From: Flavobacteriaceae bacterium | GTDB taxonomy: Bacteria; Bacteroidota; Bacteroidia; Flavobacteriales; Flavobacteriaceae | Reading direction: 5' to 3' | NCBI GenBank assembly: GCA_029248405.1 | Contig: JAQWJJ010000007.1 | Location: forward strand, 124,001-188,000 | Length of the DNA: 64,000 nt | Shown here: positions 44,980 to 56,577 of the stretch, piece after piece | Numbering within the stretch: the first letter of the stretch is position 1 | Layout of the letters: the number at the start of each line of letters is the position of its first letter | Position numbers and translations under genes: made by a program | Notes under the pieces: model-generated | Told to the model about the DNA's origin: nothing | Seen by the model: the letters and a program-made list of their open reading frames with translations, nothing else | The model's database searches: none

Positions 44980-46632
44980 CTAATTCAATAATTGGCGAGC
45001 ATGTGCCTTTGCCGAGTCTGTCAATTCTCGTCCACCAATCATCTGCGCAATCTCTTGGATGCGCTCTTGAGGATCCAAGTCCTTGATATAAGTCCTTGTT
45101 TTTTCTCCGTCACTTTCTTTAAAAATCCTTTTATGGAACCGGCCTTTTGCCGCGGTTTGTGGCAAATGTGTCATACAAAACAATTGCCCACGATCACTCA
45201 TATCACGCAAGATATCTGCCATTTTTGACGCGATTTCTCCAGAAATTCCAGTATCAATTTCGTCAAAAATTAGAGTTGGCAGCGCTTTAAATTCGGCCAA
45301 AACTGCTTTAACAGCCAAAACCACTCGACTCATCTCTCCACCTGAGACCGCCAAATGAATGGGCTGGGGCGCTATACCCTTATTGGCAGAAAACCAAAGT
45401 GAAAGTTGTGCACCACCATAGTAATTGAGTTCCTCCACTCGGGTTAAGCGCAATTGCCATTGTGCATCACCTAAAGCCAGCTGGCTTAAATAATGATTCA
45501 CCATTTTTTCAAATTTAGGAATGGCCAATAGTCGCTTTTCATGAAGTTCAGTCGCCTGATTTTCAAGCGCTTTTTTCAAAGAAACTTGCTCAGCCTCCAG
45601 CAAACCTATTCTCTGGTCTATTGTTGAGGCATTGGCAATCTTCTCAGACAACTCGTCTCTGATCTCCACTAAATCGGCAATCGATACCACTCCATGTTTG
45701 GTTTGTAAGCGATAAAGCCCGTTGAGTGTTTCCTCTATATCCTGTAGAGATGATGGATCTGTGTCGAGGCGATCCCTCTGATCGTCGATTTCGTCCCTAA
45801 TGTCCGAGAGTTCAATCCGCACAGATTCTATACGCTGATACAATGCATGGAAATCCCCGCCAATGGAGGCCAGGCGTCCCAATCGCTGCTGCAAAGTATT
45901 GAGTTGGTCGACCAAGCCAATATCATCATTAGAAAGATGCTGCCATGACTCTTCCAGCACCTCCTGAATGAGTTCTTGATGCTTCAGTCTTGATTGTGCC
46001 TCTTCCATATTTACCTGATCCATGCCATCAAGAGAGGCATCGACAAGTTCCTGCAGCATAAACTGCTGATAATCTAATTCTTGCAAAGCTCTTTGTTGGG
46101 CCGAAATGAGATCTGAAATCGTCTTTTGATTGGTCAGAAAATACTGATAGGTCTTTTTGTAGTCCCCATGTGCCTTCTGTTGACCACTCAACGCGTCTAA
46201 TAGATCAAATTGATATGCTTCTTGACCAAGTCGATGGGTATCTCCTTGATGATGAATCTCCACCAGACACTCACTCAGTTGCTGGACCTGACTCAGACTG
46301 GCTAGAGCATCATTGACAAAGGCCCTAGATTTGCCGCTAGGCAAAAGCTCTCGGCGCAATATGGTCATTGGGTCATAATCCAAATCAAGTGCTTTAAAAA
46401 GCTCTTCTAAGTGATAGGCACGAACATCAAAATGCGCTTCGATGACACATTTTTTATCTGGATTTTTGGCCACTTTCGAATCAGCACGTTTCCCTAATAC
46501 CAGGTCAAGAGCACCTAATACAATCGACTTACCCGCCCCGGTTGCTCCTGTCACAACCGTGAAACCGGAATCAAAGGATACAGACATGTCCTCAATCAGT
46601 GCGTAGTTCTTTATGACAATGGTGGTCAGCAC
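44980..46632 (-). CDS. recN: DNA repair protein RecN
   Basis: 550 residues, SMC-like ATPase in double-strand break repair. Walker A GATGAGKSI near residue 31, a long coiled coil (about 170-370), ABC signature VSGGEMSRV, Walker B LIFDEIDTGISG, and the H-loop MTHLPQTAAK. The start is GTG at 46632 followed by CTG, giving the usual opening MLTTIVIKNYALIE; there is no ATG nearby. Belongs to the minus-strand group with porD and coaBC. Confidence 0.94.
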   Translation of the reverse strand: MLTTIVIKNYALIEDMSVSFDSGFTVVTGATGAGKSIVLGALDLVLGKRADSKVAKNPDKKCVIEAHFDVRAYHLEELFKALDLDYDPMTILRRELLPSGKSRAFVNDALASLSQVQQLSECLVEIHHQGDTHRLGQEAYQFDLLDALSGQQKAHGDYKKTYQYFLTNQKTISDLISAQQRALQELDYQQFMLQELVDASLDGMDQVNMEEAQSRLKHQELIQEVLEESWQHLSNDDIGLVDQLNTLQQRLGRLASIGGDFHALYQRIESVRIELSDIRDEIDDQRDRLDTDPSSLQDIEETLNGLYRLQTKHGVVSIADLVEIRDELSEKIANASTIDQRIGLLEAEQVSLKKALENQATELHEKRLLAIPKFEKMVNHYLSQLALGDAQWQLRLTRVEELNYYGGAQLSLWFSANKGIAPQPIHLAVSGGEMSRVVLAVKAVLAEFKALPTLIFDEIDTGISGEIASKMADILRDMSDRGQLFCMTHLPQTAAKGRFHKRIFKESDGEKTRTYIKDLDPQERIQEIAQMIGGRELTDSAKAHARQLLN

Positions 46633-46695
46633 AAGTGCAGAATATTAAGGTTAATTACTTTTTGGACTGCTTTGGTAGTCGAACCCAATAGATAC

Positions 46696-47586
46696 CTACA
46701 ATTTTATTTTATTCCAGTTTTCGCTCTTTGTGGGCGCAATGCGCTTTAGGTTTTCCACCAAATCTGTCAGCTCTATAGTCGGGCCACCTGAAAATACCTG
46801 CTGAATTTCATCTGCCTTAGCATCAAAAAATGTACGCATTAAGAATGAATTTGGTCTGCGTGCGTTGACTTTTTTAAGGTTAATCACCGCATCTCTCACG
46901 GCAGTTTTGGCATTTTTCAAATTGCTATCCATAACATCTAAGCCTAATCTATGGTATTGATACATGGTGGTTCTAAAGTCACTGTAGACATTGGAAATAA
47001 TGGCATCATTGTATCGGTAACGCGACTGTGTTCCATCTACTGCTTTCCATCCCTTATAGTTGCTTGATGCTCCAGTGTTGACAATTTGCTTGGCTTGAGC
47101 AAAATAGGGGTCTCCTCCACTTGGCACAAAAGTATCCGCGTCAAGGCCAATGATCGTATAAACGTGATAAGCCAAAACCGAAACAAGGTTAGAGTCAAAA
47201 TTATTAATATTGAAAACCAAAGGTTGGAATTCAGAATAATCAAAAGAGAACTGCCTATCGTTATAATTGTAAATCGGCGAATCATAGGTAGATCCAAATA
47301 CCGTTCTTGAAGACTGGACTTGGAGTGTGCCCGTAAATGACGTCGACTCGAAACTTTGGAGAATCAGGGTAAAGTTGCAATCTATTCGTTCTTGATTAGC
47401 AAAGGTTTTATTGGTCCACTGGGTTTCGTTCAGCAGCTCCGTCAATTGATCCTTTAGCGTCCTGAATACTTGTGCATTGGGCTGCCCTGTTTGCTCTGCA
47501 TCAATGGTCACAGTCGCATTAAGCTCTTGAGCATTGACTGCTGAGTTGAGTAACAAAAGAATCAATAAAATGCAAAATTTACGCAT
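46696..47586 (-). CDS. porD: PorD-like type IX secretion protein (DUF4835)
   Basis: 296 residues with signal peptide (1-19, ending AVNAQ), then the DUF4835 region throughout: ELNATVTIDAEQ, RIDCNFTLIL, FEQ-like beta segments, YHVYTIIGLDADTF and the C-terminal LKRIAPTKSENWNKIKL. In Bacteroidota this family (PorD) has been linked to the T9SS and regularly lies between coaBC and recN, as here. The window has three probable T9SS cargo proteins. It overlaps coaBC by eight bases. Confidence 0.82.
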   Translation of the reverse strand: MRKFCILLILLLLNSAVNAQELNATVTIDAEQTGQPNAQVFRTLKDQLTELLNETQWTNKTFANQERIDCNFTLILQSFESTSFTGTLQVQSSRTVFGSTYDSPIYNYNDRQFSFDYSEFQPLVFNINNFDSNLVSVLAYHVYTIIGLDADTFVPSGGDPYFAQAKQIVNTGASSNYKGWKAVDGTQSRYRYNDAIISNVYSDFRTTMYQYHRLGLDVMDSNLKNAKTAVRDAVINLKKVNARRPNSFLMRTFFDAKADEIQQVFSGGPTIELTDLVENLKRIAPTKSENWNKIKL

Positions 47587-48784
47587 GGTGCTTTTGGATT
47601 ATAAAATCAATGACATCAGCAGCAACTTCCGTTTTTAACTTAACCGGATAGGTACTGTGTGTTCCATTGGATTCCACTATTGTGATTTTGTTGGTGTCCG
47701 CGCCAAAGGCCACCCCTTTGTCTCCTAGCGAATTTAAAACAATTATATCTAAATTCTTTTTTTTGAGCTTCATTTTTGCTTGCGCCAAACCATCTTGAGT
47801 CTCTAAGGCAAACCCCACGAGACATTGATCTGCCTTGCGCTCTCCGAGGGTTTGAGCGATGTCTCTTGTTGGCTTTAGTGACAACGTCCAGTCCTCTGTT
47901 TTATTTTTAATTTTTTGATCAGATTGCTCTTTTGGCTTGAAATCAGCTACAGCAGCACAAAGTACAGCAACGTGGCATGAGTCAAAAACAGAAGACACAG
48001 CATCGAACATCTCTGTACCAGTAATGACATCGATCTTGAGGATCTCAGGATGCAAACTCAGGTCCTTTGTTGGCCCAGAAACTAAGGTGACTTTTGCCCC
48101 CAATTCGGCAGCCCTATTGGCTAAAGCATAGCCCATTTTACCACTTGAGAAATTCCCTATATACCGGACTGGATCGATCAGTTCGAATGTTGGACCTGCA
48201 GTGATCAAATAATGCTGACCGTTAAGTGGTGCCTTAGAGCGCAAATCATGCTCAATAAAGGCCATGATGTTTTCGGGCTCAGCCATCCGACCTTGTCCGA
48301 CCAGACCACTGGCTAATTCGCCATGCTCCGCAGGTATCATGATGTTGCCATAAGATTGAAGACGAGCAAAAGAAGCTTGCGTAGCAGGGTGTGCATGCAT
48401 ATCCAAATCCATCGCTGGCGCAAAGTACACCGGGCACTTTAGAGATAAATAAGTCGCAAGTAAGAAATTATCGCTCGCTCCTTGTGCCATTTTAGCAAGA
48501 GTGTTGGCCGTCGCCGGCGCCAAAACAAAAAAATCAGCCCAAAGTCCCAGGGTCACATGATTGTTCCAAACTGCATGGTCCTCATCAGTGTCCGTAAAGG
48601 AAGAAAGTACAGGATGATTTGTTAGGGTAGAAAGTGTTAAAGGCGTGACAAAAGACTTGGCATCAGGGGTCATGACGACACGCACCTCAGCACCACTTTT
48701 GACCAGTAACCGCACTAATGAAGCGGTCTTATAGGCAGCGATTCCCGCTGAAATGCCTAAAAGTATCTTTTTCCCGCTTAACAC
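47579..48784 (-). CDS. coaBC: Bifunctional phosphopantothenoylcysteine decarboxylase / phosphopantothenate-cysteine ligase
   Basis: 401 residues. CoaC flavin-dependent decarboxylase domain about 1-185 (catalytic histidine in AVWNNHVTLG, the PASANT-like motif PATANTLAKM, and FAPAMDLDMH), then the CoaB ligase domain about 186-401 (LITAGPTFELIDPVRYIGNFSSGKMG, AAVADFKP). Makes 4'-phosphopantetheine for CoA. Start is GTG at 48784, giving MLSGKKILLGISAG; no ATG is available. Confidence 0.95.
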   Translation of the reverse strand: MLSGKKILLGISAGIAAYKTASLVRLLVKSGAEVRVVMTPDAKSFVTPLTLSTLTNHPVLSSFTDTDEDHAVWNNHVTLGLWADFFVLAPATANTLAKMAQGASDNFLLATYLSLKCPVYFAPAMDLDMHAHPATQASFARLQSYGNIMIPAEHGELASGLVGQGRMAEPENIMAFIEHDLRSKAPLNGQHYLITAGPTFELIDPVRYIGNFSSGKMGYALANRAAELGAKVTLVSGPTKDLSLHPEILKIDVITGTEMFDAVSSVFDSCHVAVLCAAVADFKPKEQSDQKIKNKTEDWTLSLKPTRDIAQTLGERKADQCLVGFALETQDGLAQAKMKLKKKNLDIIVLNSLGDKGVAFGADTNKITIVESNGTHSTYPVKLKTEVAADVIDFIIQKHHA

Positions 48785-48799
48785 CTTTAAAGATTTTGG

Positions 48800-49132
48800 T
48801 TAGTCAACTACCTCATCTTTGGTGTTGCGGTAATAAATTTTTTCTTCTAGCCATTCTTGGACTGCCAAAGCGTGTGGCTTTGGAAGACGCTCATAAAACT
48901 TAGAGACTTCAATTTGCTCTTTATTTTCAAAAATCTCCTCCAAGCTGTCGTTGTAGGTCGCAAACTCTTCTAGCTTCTCAGTCAATTCTTTTTTGATGTC
49001 ACCATTGACTTGAACGGCACGCTTCGAGATGATCGAAATTGCCTCATAAATATTATCAGTAGCCGAGTCCAATAGATTTTTGTCAATTGTCGTGGTACTT
49101 ACAGGGGCATCGGAATTTTTAAAATCGCTCAT
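48800..49132 (-). CDS. rpoZ: RNA polymerase omega subunit, Bacteroidota type
   Basis: 110 residues, divergent omega protein that stabilises the polymerase. Region near residues 23-45 (ATDNIYEAISIISKRAVQV) matches the omega core motif; the acidic C-terminal half and PHALAVQEWLEEKIYYR are typical of Bacteroidota members. Between bamD and coaBC, with gaps of 21 and 15 bases, the usual order in this phylum. Confidence 0.85.
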   Translation of the reverse strand: MSDFKNSDAPVSTTTIDKNLLDSATDNIYEAISIISKRAVQVNGDIKKELTEKLEEFATYNDSLEEIFENKEQIEVSKFYERLPKPHALAVQEWLEEKIYYRNTKDEVVD

Positions 49133-49153
49133 AGCTTAAACTTTAATCGTTTC

Positions 49154-49957
49154 TTAAGAAAGGCTTTCTAGCCTCGTTTTTATTTTTAATAATAATTCTT
49201 CGGCTGCGCCTCGCTTATCACTATCTCCATAGTTTTTAAGGAAACTCTCATAATGTCTTTGGGCAGCTTCCAAACGCTCTTTGACCAGATAGGATACACT
49301 GTTTTCTGCCAATTTGTATGCCGCCTCTAAACGGCCAAAATAGGCCTCTTTTCTGTATATCGACCCTGGGTGGTCTTTGATGAAATTCTCGTAAGCGTTG
49401 ATTGCTGCTTTGTAATCACTGATCCGCAAATATTGTTGCGCCGTATCAAAGTCCTTACGCTCTAGCTTAGACTTGAGCTCCAGCACCATCGCATTACAGT
49501 CTTTTCTGTATTTTGAATCTGGAAATTTATCGACAAAGCCCTGAAGTTTTTCGAGGGCCGCAAAGGTATCTTTTTGATCTAAAGAAAATCTGGGAGATAA
49601 TTTATAATAACTCTGGGCAGAGCGAAATGCGGCTATTTCCAAGCTATCACTCTTTGGATAAGAGGCTGTAAACCGCTCAAATTGATAACCTGCCAAATAA
49701 AAATCACCTAAATTATAAAACGTGTTCGCATAACGGAACATCAACGGTTCCGCTTGGGGCTTGCCCCGATAAATCGGCACAATTTGCTCCATCAGCGGTA
49801 ACGCTTTCTTGAATTTTTTCTCCTTATACAGAGAATCTGCAAAAGTATATTTCGTACCGACATCATCGGATCTGAGCAATTTTTGATATTGTCCACAACT
49901 GACTAAAAGCAGCGCCAACACAAACAAAATGCCTTGATTTTTGGTTTTCGAAATCAT
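49154..49957 (-). CDS. bamD: Outer membrane assembly lipoprotein BamD
   Basis: 267 residues. Lipoprotein signal with lipobox LVSC (C21), then about five TPR-like helical repeats (for example FADSLYKEKKFKKALPLMEQIV, YKAAINAYENFIKDHPGS). It is the scaffold of the BAM machine that inserts beta barrels into the outer membrane. A TAnnTTTG box is four bases before the ATG, and no other Met precedes the signal sequence, so a leaderless mRNA is likely. First gene of the bamD-rpoZ-coaBC-porD-recN group. Confidence 0.92.
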   Translation of the reverse strand: MISKTKNQGILFVLALLLVSCGQYQKLLRSDDVGTKYTFADSLYKEKKFKKALPLMEQIVPIYRGKPQAEPLMFRYANTFYNLGDFYLAGYQFERFTASYPKSDSLEIAAFRSAQSYYKLSPRFSLDQKDTFAALEKLQGFVDKFPDSKYRKDCNAMVLELKSKLERKDFDTAQQYLRISDYKAAINAYENFIKDHPGSIYRKEAYFGRLEAAYKLAENSVSYLVKERLEAAQRHYESFLKNYGDSDKRGAAEELLLKIKTRLESLS

Positions 49958-49961
49958 CGTG

Positions 49962-49969
49962 CAAAAGTA
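49962..49969 (-). promoter_or_regulatory. -7 box four bases before the bamD start
   Basis: Minus strand TACTTTTG, then CACG, then ATG at 49957. Exact consensus. No TTTG at -33. Confidence 0.55.
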
Positions 49970-50047
49970 GTGAATTAATGGGATTATTAATTAATTATGC
50001 CTCGAAAATAGAATCTGACAATCATTTAAAGCCCATTTTAAGAAAGA

Positions 50048-50938
50048 TTAACGTTCAATCCCGACAAAATCATTAACAAATGATGCGATTCTTTCATACA
50101 GGACCTCATCCACTGGCACCAAAGGCAGGCGCAGCTCATTCTTGCATAGCCCCAAATAATGAAATAATGCCTTAATTCCTGCTGGATTACCTTGTTGAAA
50201 AATATAATCGATCACTGGCATCATCTGATAGTGCAACCTGAACGCGGCTAAGTGCTCACCGTTTAAACCAAGTCTAATCATTTTTGAAAATTCATTTGGC
50301 AAGCCTTCACCAATAACAGAAATCACACCGTGACCACCAGCCAAAACCATTGGCAATGCGATCATATCATCACCAGAAATAACCAAAAATCCTTCGGGAA
50401 CTGCACGAATGATCTTCATGGCCTGAACCAGATCACCCGCTGCTTCCTTGATGCCAATGATATTAGGACACTCTCGGGCCAGACGCGCAATGGTTTCAGG
50501 CATCATGTTGCTCGAGGTGCGGCCCGGAACATTGTACAACAATAATGGAACCTTGCTCGCTTGAGCCACAACCTGAAAATGACGGAAAATACCTTCTTGA
50601 GTGGGCTTGTTATACATCGGACTCACAGAAAGGACCGCATCAATTTGCCGAGAATCAACTGCCGTGATCTGCCGCACAACCTCTGCCGTGTCATTTCCAC
50701 CAACACCCAAAACAATGGGCAATTGGTTTTGATTTTCAGACAAAACTGCTTCCAAAACCAAAGTTTTTTCTTCAGGACTCAAAGTCACGCTCTCTCCCGT
50801 TGTTCCTAATACAACCAAATAATCTATACCGTTATCAATTTGATAACGCACGATGCGCTTCAGCGCTGGAAAATCGATAGCGCCTGTCTCTGTAAATGGG
50901 GTAACCAGCGCCACCCCAGTACCTATTAATGCTTTCAT
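50048..50938 (-). CDS. dapA: 4-hydroxy-tetrahydrodipicolinate synthase
   Basis: 296 residues, TIM barrel. Condenses pyruvate with aspartate semialdehyde in the lysine/diaminopimelate pathway. Schiff-base lysine in [10 protein letters not shown], catalytic tyrosine in LLYNVPGRT, and [11 protein letters not shown] near residue 44. It starts four bases inside the end of the DUF6913 gene. dapF, a later step, is at the right edge of the window. Confidence 0.94.
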   Translation of the reverse strand: MKALIGTGVALVTPFTETGAIDFPALKRIVRYQIDNGIDYLVVLGTTGESVTLSPEEKTLVLEAVLSENQNQLPIVLGVGGNDTAEVVRQITAVDSRQIDAVLSVSPMYNKPTQEGIFRHFQVVAQASKVPLLLYNVPGRTSSNMMPETIARLARECPNIIGIKEAAGDLVQAMKIIRAVPEGFLVISGDDMIALPMVLAGGHGVISVIGEGLPNEFSKMIRLGLNGEHLAAFRLHYQMMPVIDYIFQQGNPAGIKALFHYLGLCKNELRLPLVPVDEVLYERIASFVNDFVGIER

Positions 50939-51465
50939 ATGGCCTTGTTTAATAAAGTGAAATATTTCTTTAGTTCTGTTCTAAAATCGGTAACCTTATC
51001 GGGCGCTACAGCAATTAATAAATCATATAAATCTGCACGCAGTCCTCTGCTCCCAACTTTAAACTTACTTTGACTCTTGGCCACCATGAGGTCCATAAAA
51101 TCGTTTCCCGGGAGATATAATGCCACCAAAACATCAAATTTAGTTTCCAAAAATTCTAGAGCACCTGGATGATGGATTTGACCTTTCCAGTCAATATCAT
51201 TCTGATGCATTTGGTTCTGACGCAAAGAGGGCAAGTTATCTTTTTGCTCCAAAAAAGTAAAAACCTTGACGTCTTTTGGGGCCAAATTAAGGTCAAAGGA
51301 ACATTGATATAGTTGGTCTAGATCGACTATAATCTCTTCGTCCACCAGAAACCCTATGGTGTGACAAGGGTCATTGACCTCAGACCGATCTCTCTGACTG
51401 ATGGCTTCCTCTAGATGCCGATGAAGCCATTTCATTTTGATCCAATGAATGATCTTTTTCACCAT
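50935..51465 (-). CDS. Conserved hypothetical protein (DUF6913-like)
   Basis: 176 residues, no signal peptide or membrane segment. Opens with a basic helix ([23 protein letters not shown]), then IGFLVDEE, a central KVFTFLEQ and [26 protein letters not shown], ending near [12 protein letters not shown]. It resembles the uncharacterised family found between ligA and dapA in Flavobacteriia; the family assignment is from memory of that context and not certain. Overlaps dapA by four bases and follows ligA by one base, so it is tightly co-expressed with both. Function unknown. Confidence 0.65.
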   Translation of the reverse strand: MVKKIIHWIKMKWLHRHLEEAISQRDRSEVNDPCHTIGFLVDEEIIVDLDQLYQCSFDLNLAPKDVKVFTFLEQKDNLPSLRQNQMHQNDIDWKGQIHHPGALEFLETKFDVLVALYLPGNDFMDLMVAKSQSKFKVGSRGLRADLYDLLIAVAPDKVTDFRTELKKYFTLLNKAI

Positions 51466-51466
51466 A

Positions 51467-53557
<2,091 letters not shown>

Positions 53558-54409
53558 CTAAGGCCTCACTGCAGAAACGATCCGAGGCTTGCCATAGCTG
53601 TCGTTTATTAAACTGACAGAGTGGTAACCCAAATGCATGAGTAGTGTCTGGGTTTCTTGGCCAAAAGCAGCATTAATTTCAAAATAAATCCGTCCATTTG
53701 GCAATAAGCTGGACAAACCTAACTCCGCTATCTTTTGATAAAAAAGTAATGGTTCGTCGTCGGGGACAAACAATGCTAAATCTGGTTCCTGAGTCAAAAC
53801 ATGTGCGCGCATATGGGCTTTTTCACTCATACACACGTAAGGAGGGTTCGAGACAATAACATCCCAGACGGCCTTCTGCGGCCCTAAAGTCAACACATTT
53901 TTTTCTTCAAAACAAACGGCAGCACCCAATTGGATGGCGTTGCTTTTTGCGATGCGAAGTGCCTTTGGTGAAATATCCCAGGCCGTTAAATGAGACCCCG
54001 TTAATCCTAATTTTAAACTTACCGCAATGGCACCAGAACCTGTGCCAATATCTAAAACATTCAACCCCACTGCAGAAGCTTCTCTCTTGATGATCAAATC
54101 TACCAGCTCTTCAGTTTCGGGTCGAGGTATCAGCACGTCCCTTGAGAGCGTTAAGCAATGTCCATAAAAATAAGTTTCTCCGAGTATGTATTGGATGGGC
54201 TTGAGTTGAGACAATTCTTTCAATACATCAGCATACCAATTTTGGTCTTCTGTGGTCAGGTATTGGTCTTGGTTAATCAAGAGGTCTATCGCTGACCAAG
54301 ACCGTCTATAATCTGTGACGCGACACAACATTGCATGCGTTTCTTCTGGACCATAATAATTGTTCAGTACCGCCAACCATTCATTTTTCAAATCCTTATA
54401 GGTCTGCAT
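53558..54409 (-). CDS. prmC: Peptide chain release factor N5-glutamine methyltransferase
   Basis: 283 residues. Methylates the GGQ glutamine of RF1 and RF2. N-terminal helical domain (1-80), SAM motif VLDIGTGSGAIAVSL and the catalytic NPPY in IVSNPPYVCMSE, plus the family segment LIPRPETEELV. It overlaps the GNAT gene by 14 bases. Confidence 0.93.
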   Translation of the reverse strand: MQTYKDLKNEWLAVLNNYYGPEETHAMLCRVTDYRRSWSAIDLLINQDQYLTTEDQNWYADVLKELSQLKPIQYILGETYFYGHCLTLSRDVLIPRPETEELVDLIIKREASAVGLNVLDIGTGSGAIAVSLKLGLTGSHLTAWDISPKALRIAKSNAIQLGAAVCFEEKNVLTLGPQKAVWDVIVSNPPYVCMSEKAHMRAHVLTQEPDLALFVPDDEPLLFYQKIAELGLSSLLPNGRIYFEINAAFGQETQTLLMHLGYHSVSLINDSYGKPRIVSAVRP

Positions 54410-54887
54410 CGAGTCGTTTTAACATATGAACACCACAGGAATAATGACCCGTGTTGCCCAAAGCGCCATCAATGTATTGAAAACCCATTTTCTGATAAAG
54501 ATGCTGCGCGTGAAGCATATCATCCATGGTCTCTAAATAACAAAAAGAAAAGCCCTGATTCCGCGCATATTCTAGACATATTGACATCATATTTTGCCCT
54601 AAACCACGTCCTCTTGCCTCAGGCAAAAAATACATTTTTTGCAACTCACAGTAGGCTTCATCGTAGTCGCGTAATGGGGCAATCCCTCCACCACCGATAA
54701 TTTTTTTATCGTCGTGCAATACAAAATAAGCACTCTTAGCAGACTGATATGTTGCAAACATTTGGTCCAAAGAAGCGTCCTCATAGGCTGTGCCAGTCTG
54801 CGGCGCCTTAAATTCTTCCAAAACGCGTTTGATCAGTTTATTCAGGTCCTGATCATCCGATGGCTCAATTAAACGTATCTGCACCAT
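54396..54887 (-). CDS. GNAT-family N-acetyltransferase
   Basis: 163 residues, starting MVQIRLIEPSD at the ATG at 54887; the longer frame to 54995 runs back over the ribD promoter and is rejected. Acetyl-CoA-binding motif A is LPEARGRGLGQNMM (RGRGLG), followed by YLETMDDMLHAQHLYQKMGF. Substrate unknown. Upstream partner of prmC, divergent from ribD. Confidence 0.82.
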   Translation of the reverse strand: MVQIRLIEPSDDQDLNKLIKRVLEEFKAPQTGTAYEDASLDQMFATYQSAKSAYFVLHDDKKIIGGGGIAPLRDYDEAYCELQKMYFLPEARGRGLGQNMMSICLEYARNQGFSFCYLETMDDMLHAQHLYQKMGFQYIDGALGNTGHYSCGVHMLKRLDADL

Positions 54888-54910
54888 AAGTGTGAGTGAA
54901 ATATAACTCG

Positions 54911-54918
54911 TATTTTTG
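54911..54918 (+). promoter_or_regulatory. -7 box four bases before the ribD GTG start
   Basis: TATTTTTG, then AAAG, then GTG at 54923. Exact consensus. Supports both the GTG start and the four-base leaderless-type spacing. Confidence 0.55.
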
Positions 54919-54922
54919 AAAG

Positions 54923-55957
54923 GTGAAGATACACGAAAAATACATGCAGCGCTGTTTGGATTTGGCCAAAAATGGATTAGGAACGACTTATCCAAACCCG
55001 CTAGTAGGCTGCGTTGTGGTCAAGGATAATGTGATCATTAGCGAAGGATGGCATTATAAAGCCGGAGAACGTCATGCCGAGGCACAAGCCATAAATGGTT
55101 TAAAAGACAAAAAATTATTGGCTGGCGCGACACTATATGTGAGCCTTGAGCCATGCAACCATTATGGCCGGACCCCTCCTTGCGCGCATCTTATTGCAGA
55201 CTCTGGGATCACTAAAGTAGTCGTTGGTGCAAAAGACGCCAACCCTGTTGTCAATGGTTCTGGAATCGCCTACTTACAGGCCAACGGTATTGAGGTGATT
55301 ACGGACGTGCTTTGTCACCAGGCTGAAGCGTTAAATAAAAGGTTTTTTACCTTTATCAAAAAGCAACGCCCTTACATTATTTTGAAATGGGCAGAAACTA
55401 GTAACGGTTATTCTGCACCATTAAGCAAAGACCTCAAGCGTCCTGTGTGGATCACTACTCCAGAATCAAGGCAACACGTTCATAAATTAAGGGCCCAAGA
55501 GCAAGCCATTTTGATCGGTAGTGCAACATTACGTCAAGATAATCCGAGACTCACAGCCAAAGACTGGAACAATATCAATCCCCAGGCTTTTGTTCTGGGT
55601 CAGCCAAAGATCTCGGATGAGGCACTGACGCTTTTTAAGGACCCCAGTCATGCCCAATGGATCAACCCAAAGCAACAATGGTCCGCTCATCAAATAGCGC
55701 AACACCTTTATAAAAACGGGATTCAAAGTGTCTTGGTAGAAGGTGGTACTCAAACCATACAATCCTTTATTGACCAAGACCTTTGGGATGAATGCTATAT
55801 CTATCGATCCTCTGTAAAATGGCAATCTGGCATTTCTGGTCCGCGACTCAAAACCAAAACGACAAAGGCATCAGTCTCTTTTGGCCAAGACCAACTGCAC
55901 CATCTGTTATTTAAAAAAGAAACCTTTTCGCCAAAGGTGAGCATACAGCCCTCATGA
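54923..55957 (+). CDS. ribD: Riboflavin biosynthesis bifunctional deaminase/reductase RibD, GTG start
   Basis: 344 residues. Pyrimidine deaminase domain 1-145 with zinc motif HAEAQA and EPCNHYGRTPPCA, then the reductase domain with GSATLRQDNPRLT and LVEGGTQTIQSF. Two early steps of riboflavin synthesis. The GTG at 54923 is taken as start (MKIHEKYMQRC), because this N-terminus is conserved and the -7 box is four bases ahead; the first ATG is seven codons later. Overlaps yigZ by four bases. Confidence 0.93.
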   Translation: MKIHEKYMQRCLDLAKNGLGTTYPNPLVGCVVVKDNVIISEGWHYKAGERHAEAQAINGLKDKKLLAGATLYVSLEPCNHYGRTPPCAHLIADSGITKVVVGAKDANPVVNGSGIAYLQANGIEVITDVLCHQAEALNKRFFTFIKKQRPYIILKWAETSNGYSAPLSKDLKRPVWITTPESRQHVHKLRAQEQAILIGSATLRQDNPRLTAKDWNNINPQAFVLGQPKISDEALTLFKDPSHAQWINPKQQWSAHQIAQHLYKNGIQSVLVEGGTQTIQSFIDQDLWDECYIYRSSVKWQSGISGPRLKTKTTKASVSFGQDQLHHLLFKKETFSPKVSIQPS

Positions 55958-56574
55958 CGCCAAATATTCAAGATGTATACAAAACCATAAAGGATCCCTC
56001 GACTGAGGTCCTTTTTAAAGATCGTGGCAGCAAGTTTTTTGCCTATGCCTATCCTGTAAAAACCATCGAACAAGTCCAAGAGGTTCTTGACCACATCAAA
56101 TCTCTTCACCCAAGTGCTGGTCATCATTGTTTTGCTTATCAGCTCGGCGAAGGCTATGAACAATATCGTGTTTCTGACGATGGGGAGCCAAACCACAGTG
56201 CGGGCACTCCGATATATGGACAAATTCAATCATTAGAATTGACCAATTGCCTGGTGGTCGTGGTTCGTTATTTTGGAGGCACCAAGCTCGGGGTCAGCGG
56301 ACTGGTCCATGCATACAAAACCTCAGCAGCCCAAGCCCTTGAACACACTGACATTATAGAACAGTACATCACACGGCGGGTTGTGATTTCGTTTCAGTAT
56401 GAGGAAATTGGCGTGCTTATGCGTTATCTCAAAACACAAGATCACCGCATAACAGAGCAGCACTTAGGAACACCATGCACATTGACTCTCGAAGTTCGAT
56501 TAGACGCCATGGAGGAACTCAAAATTCGCCTAGCACAATGGCACAGAATGACTTGCAAAATTTTGGACCACTAA
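55954..56574 (+). CDS. YigZ/IMPACT-family protein
   Basis: 206 residues. N-terminal UPF0029/IMPACT domain with FKDRGSKFFAYAYPV, DDGEPNHSAGTPIYGQI and VVVRYFGGTKLGVSGLVHAYK; C-terminal ferredoxin-like domain. Thought to be linked to translation control; exact role unclear. Coupled to ribD (ATGA). Confidence 0.88.
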   Translation: MTPNIQDVYKTIKDPSTEVLFKDRGSKFFAYAYPVKTIEQVQEVLDHIKSLHPSAGHHCFAYQLGEGYEQYRVSDDGEPNHSAGTPIYGQIQSLELTNCLVVVVRYFGGTKLGVSGLVHAYKTSAAQALEHTDIIEQYITRRVVISFQYEEIGVLMRYLKTQDHRITEQHLGTPCTLTLEVRLDAMEELKIRLAQWHRMTCKILDH

Positions 56575-56577
56575 GGT

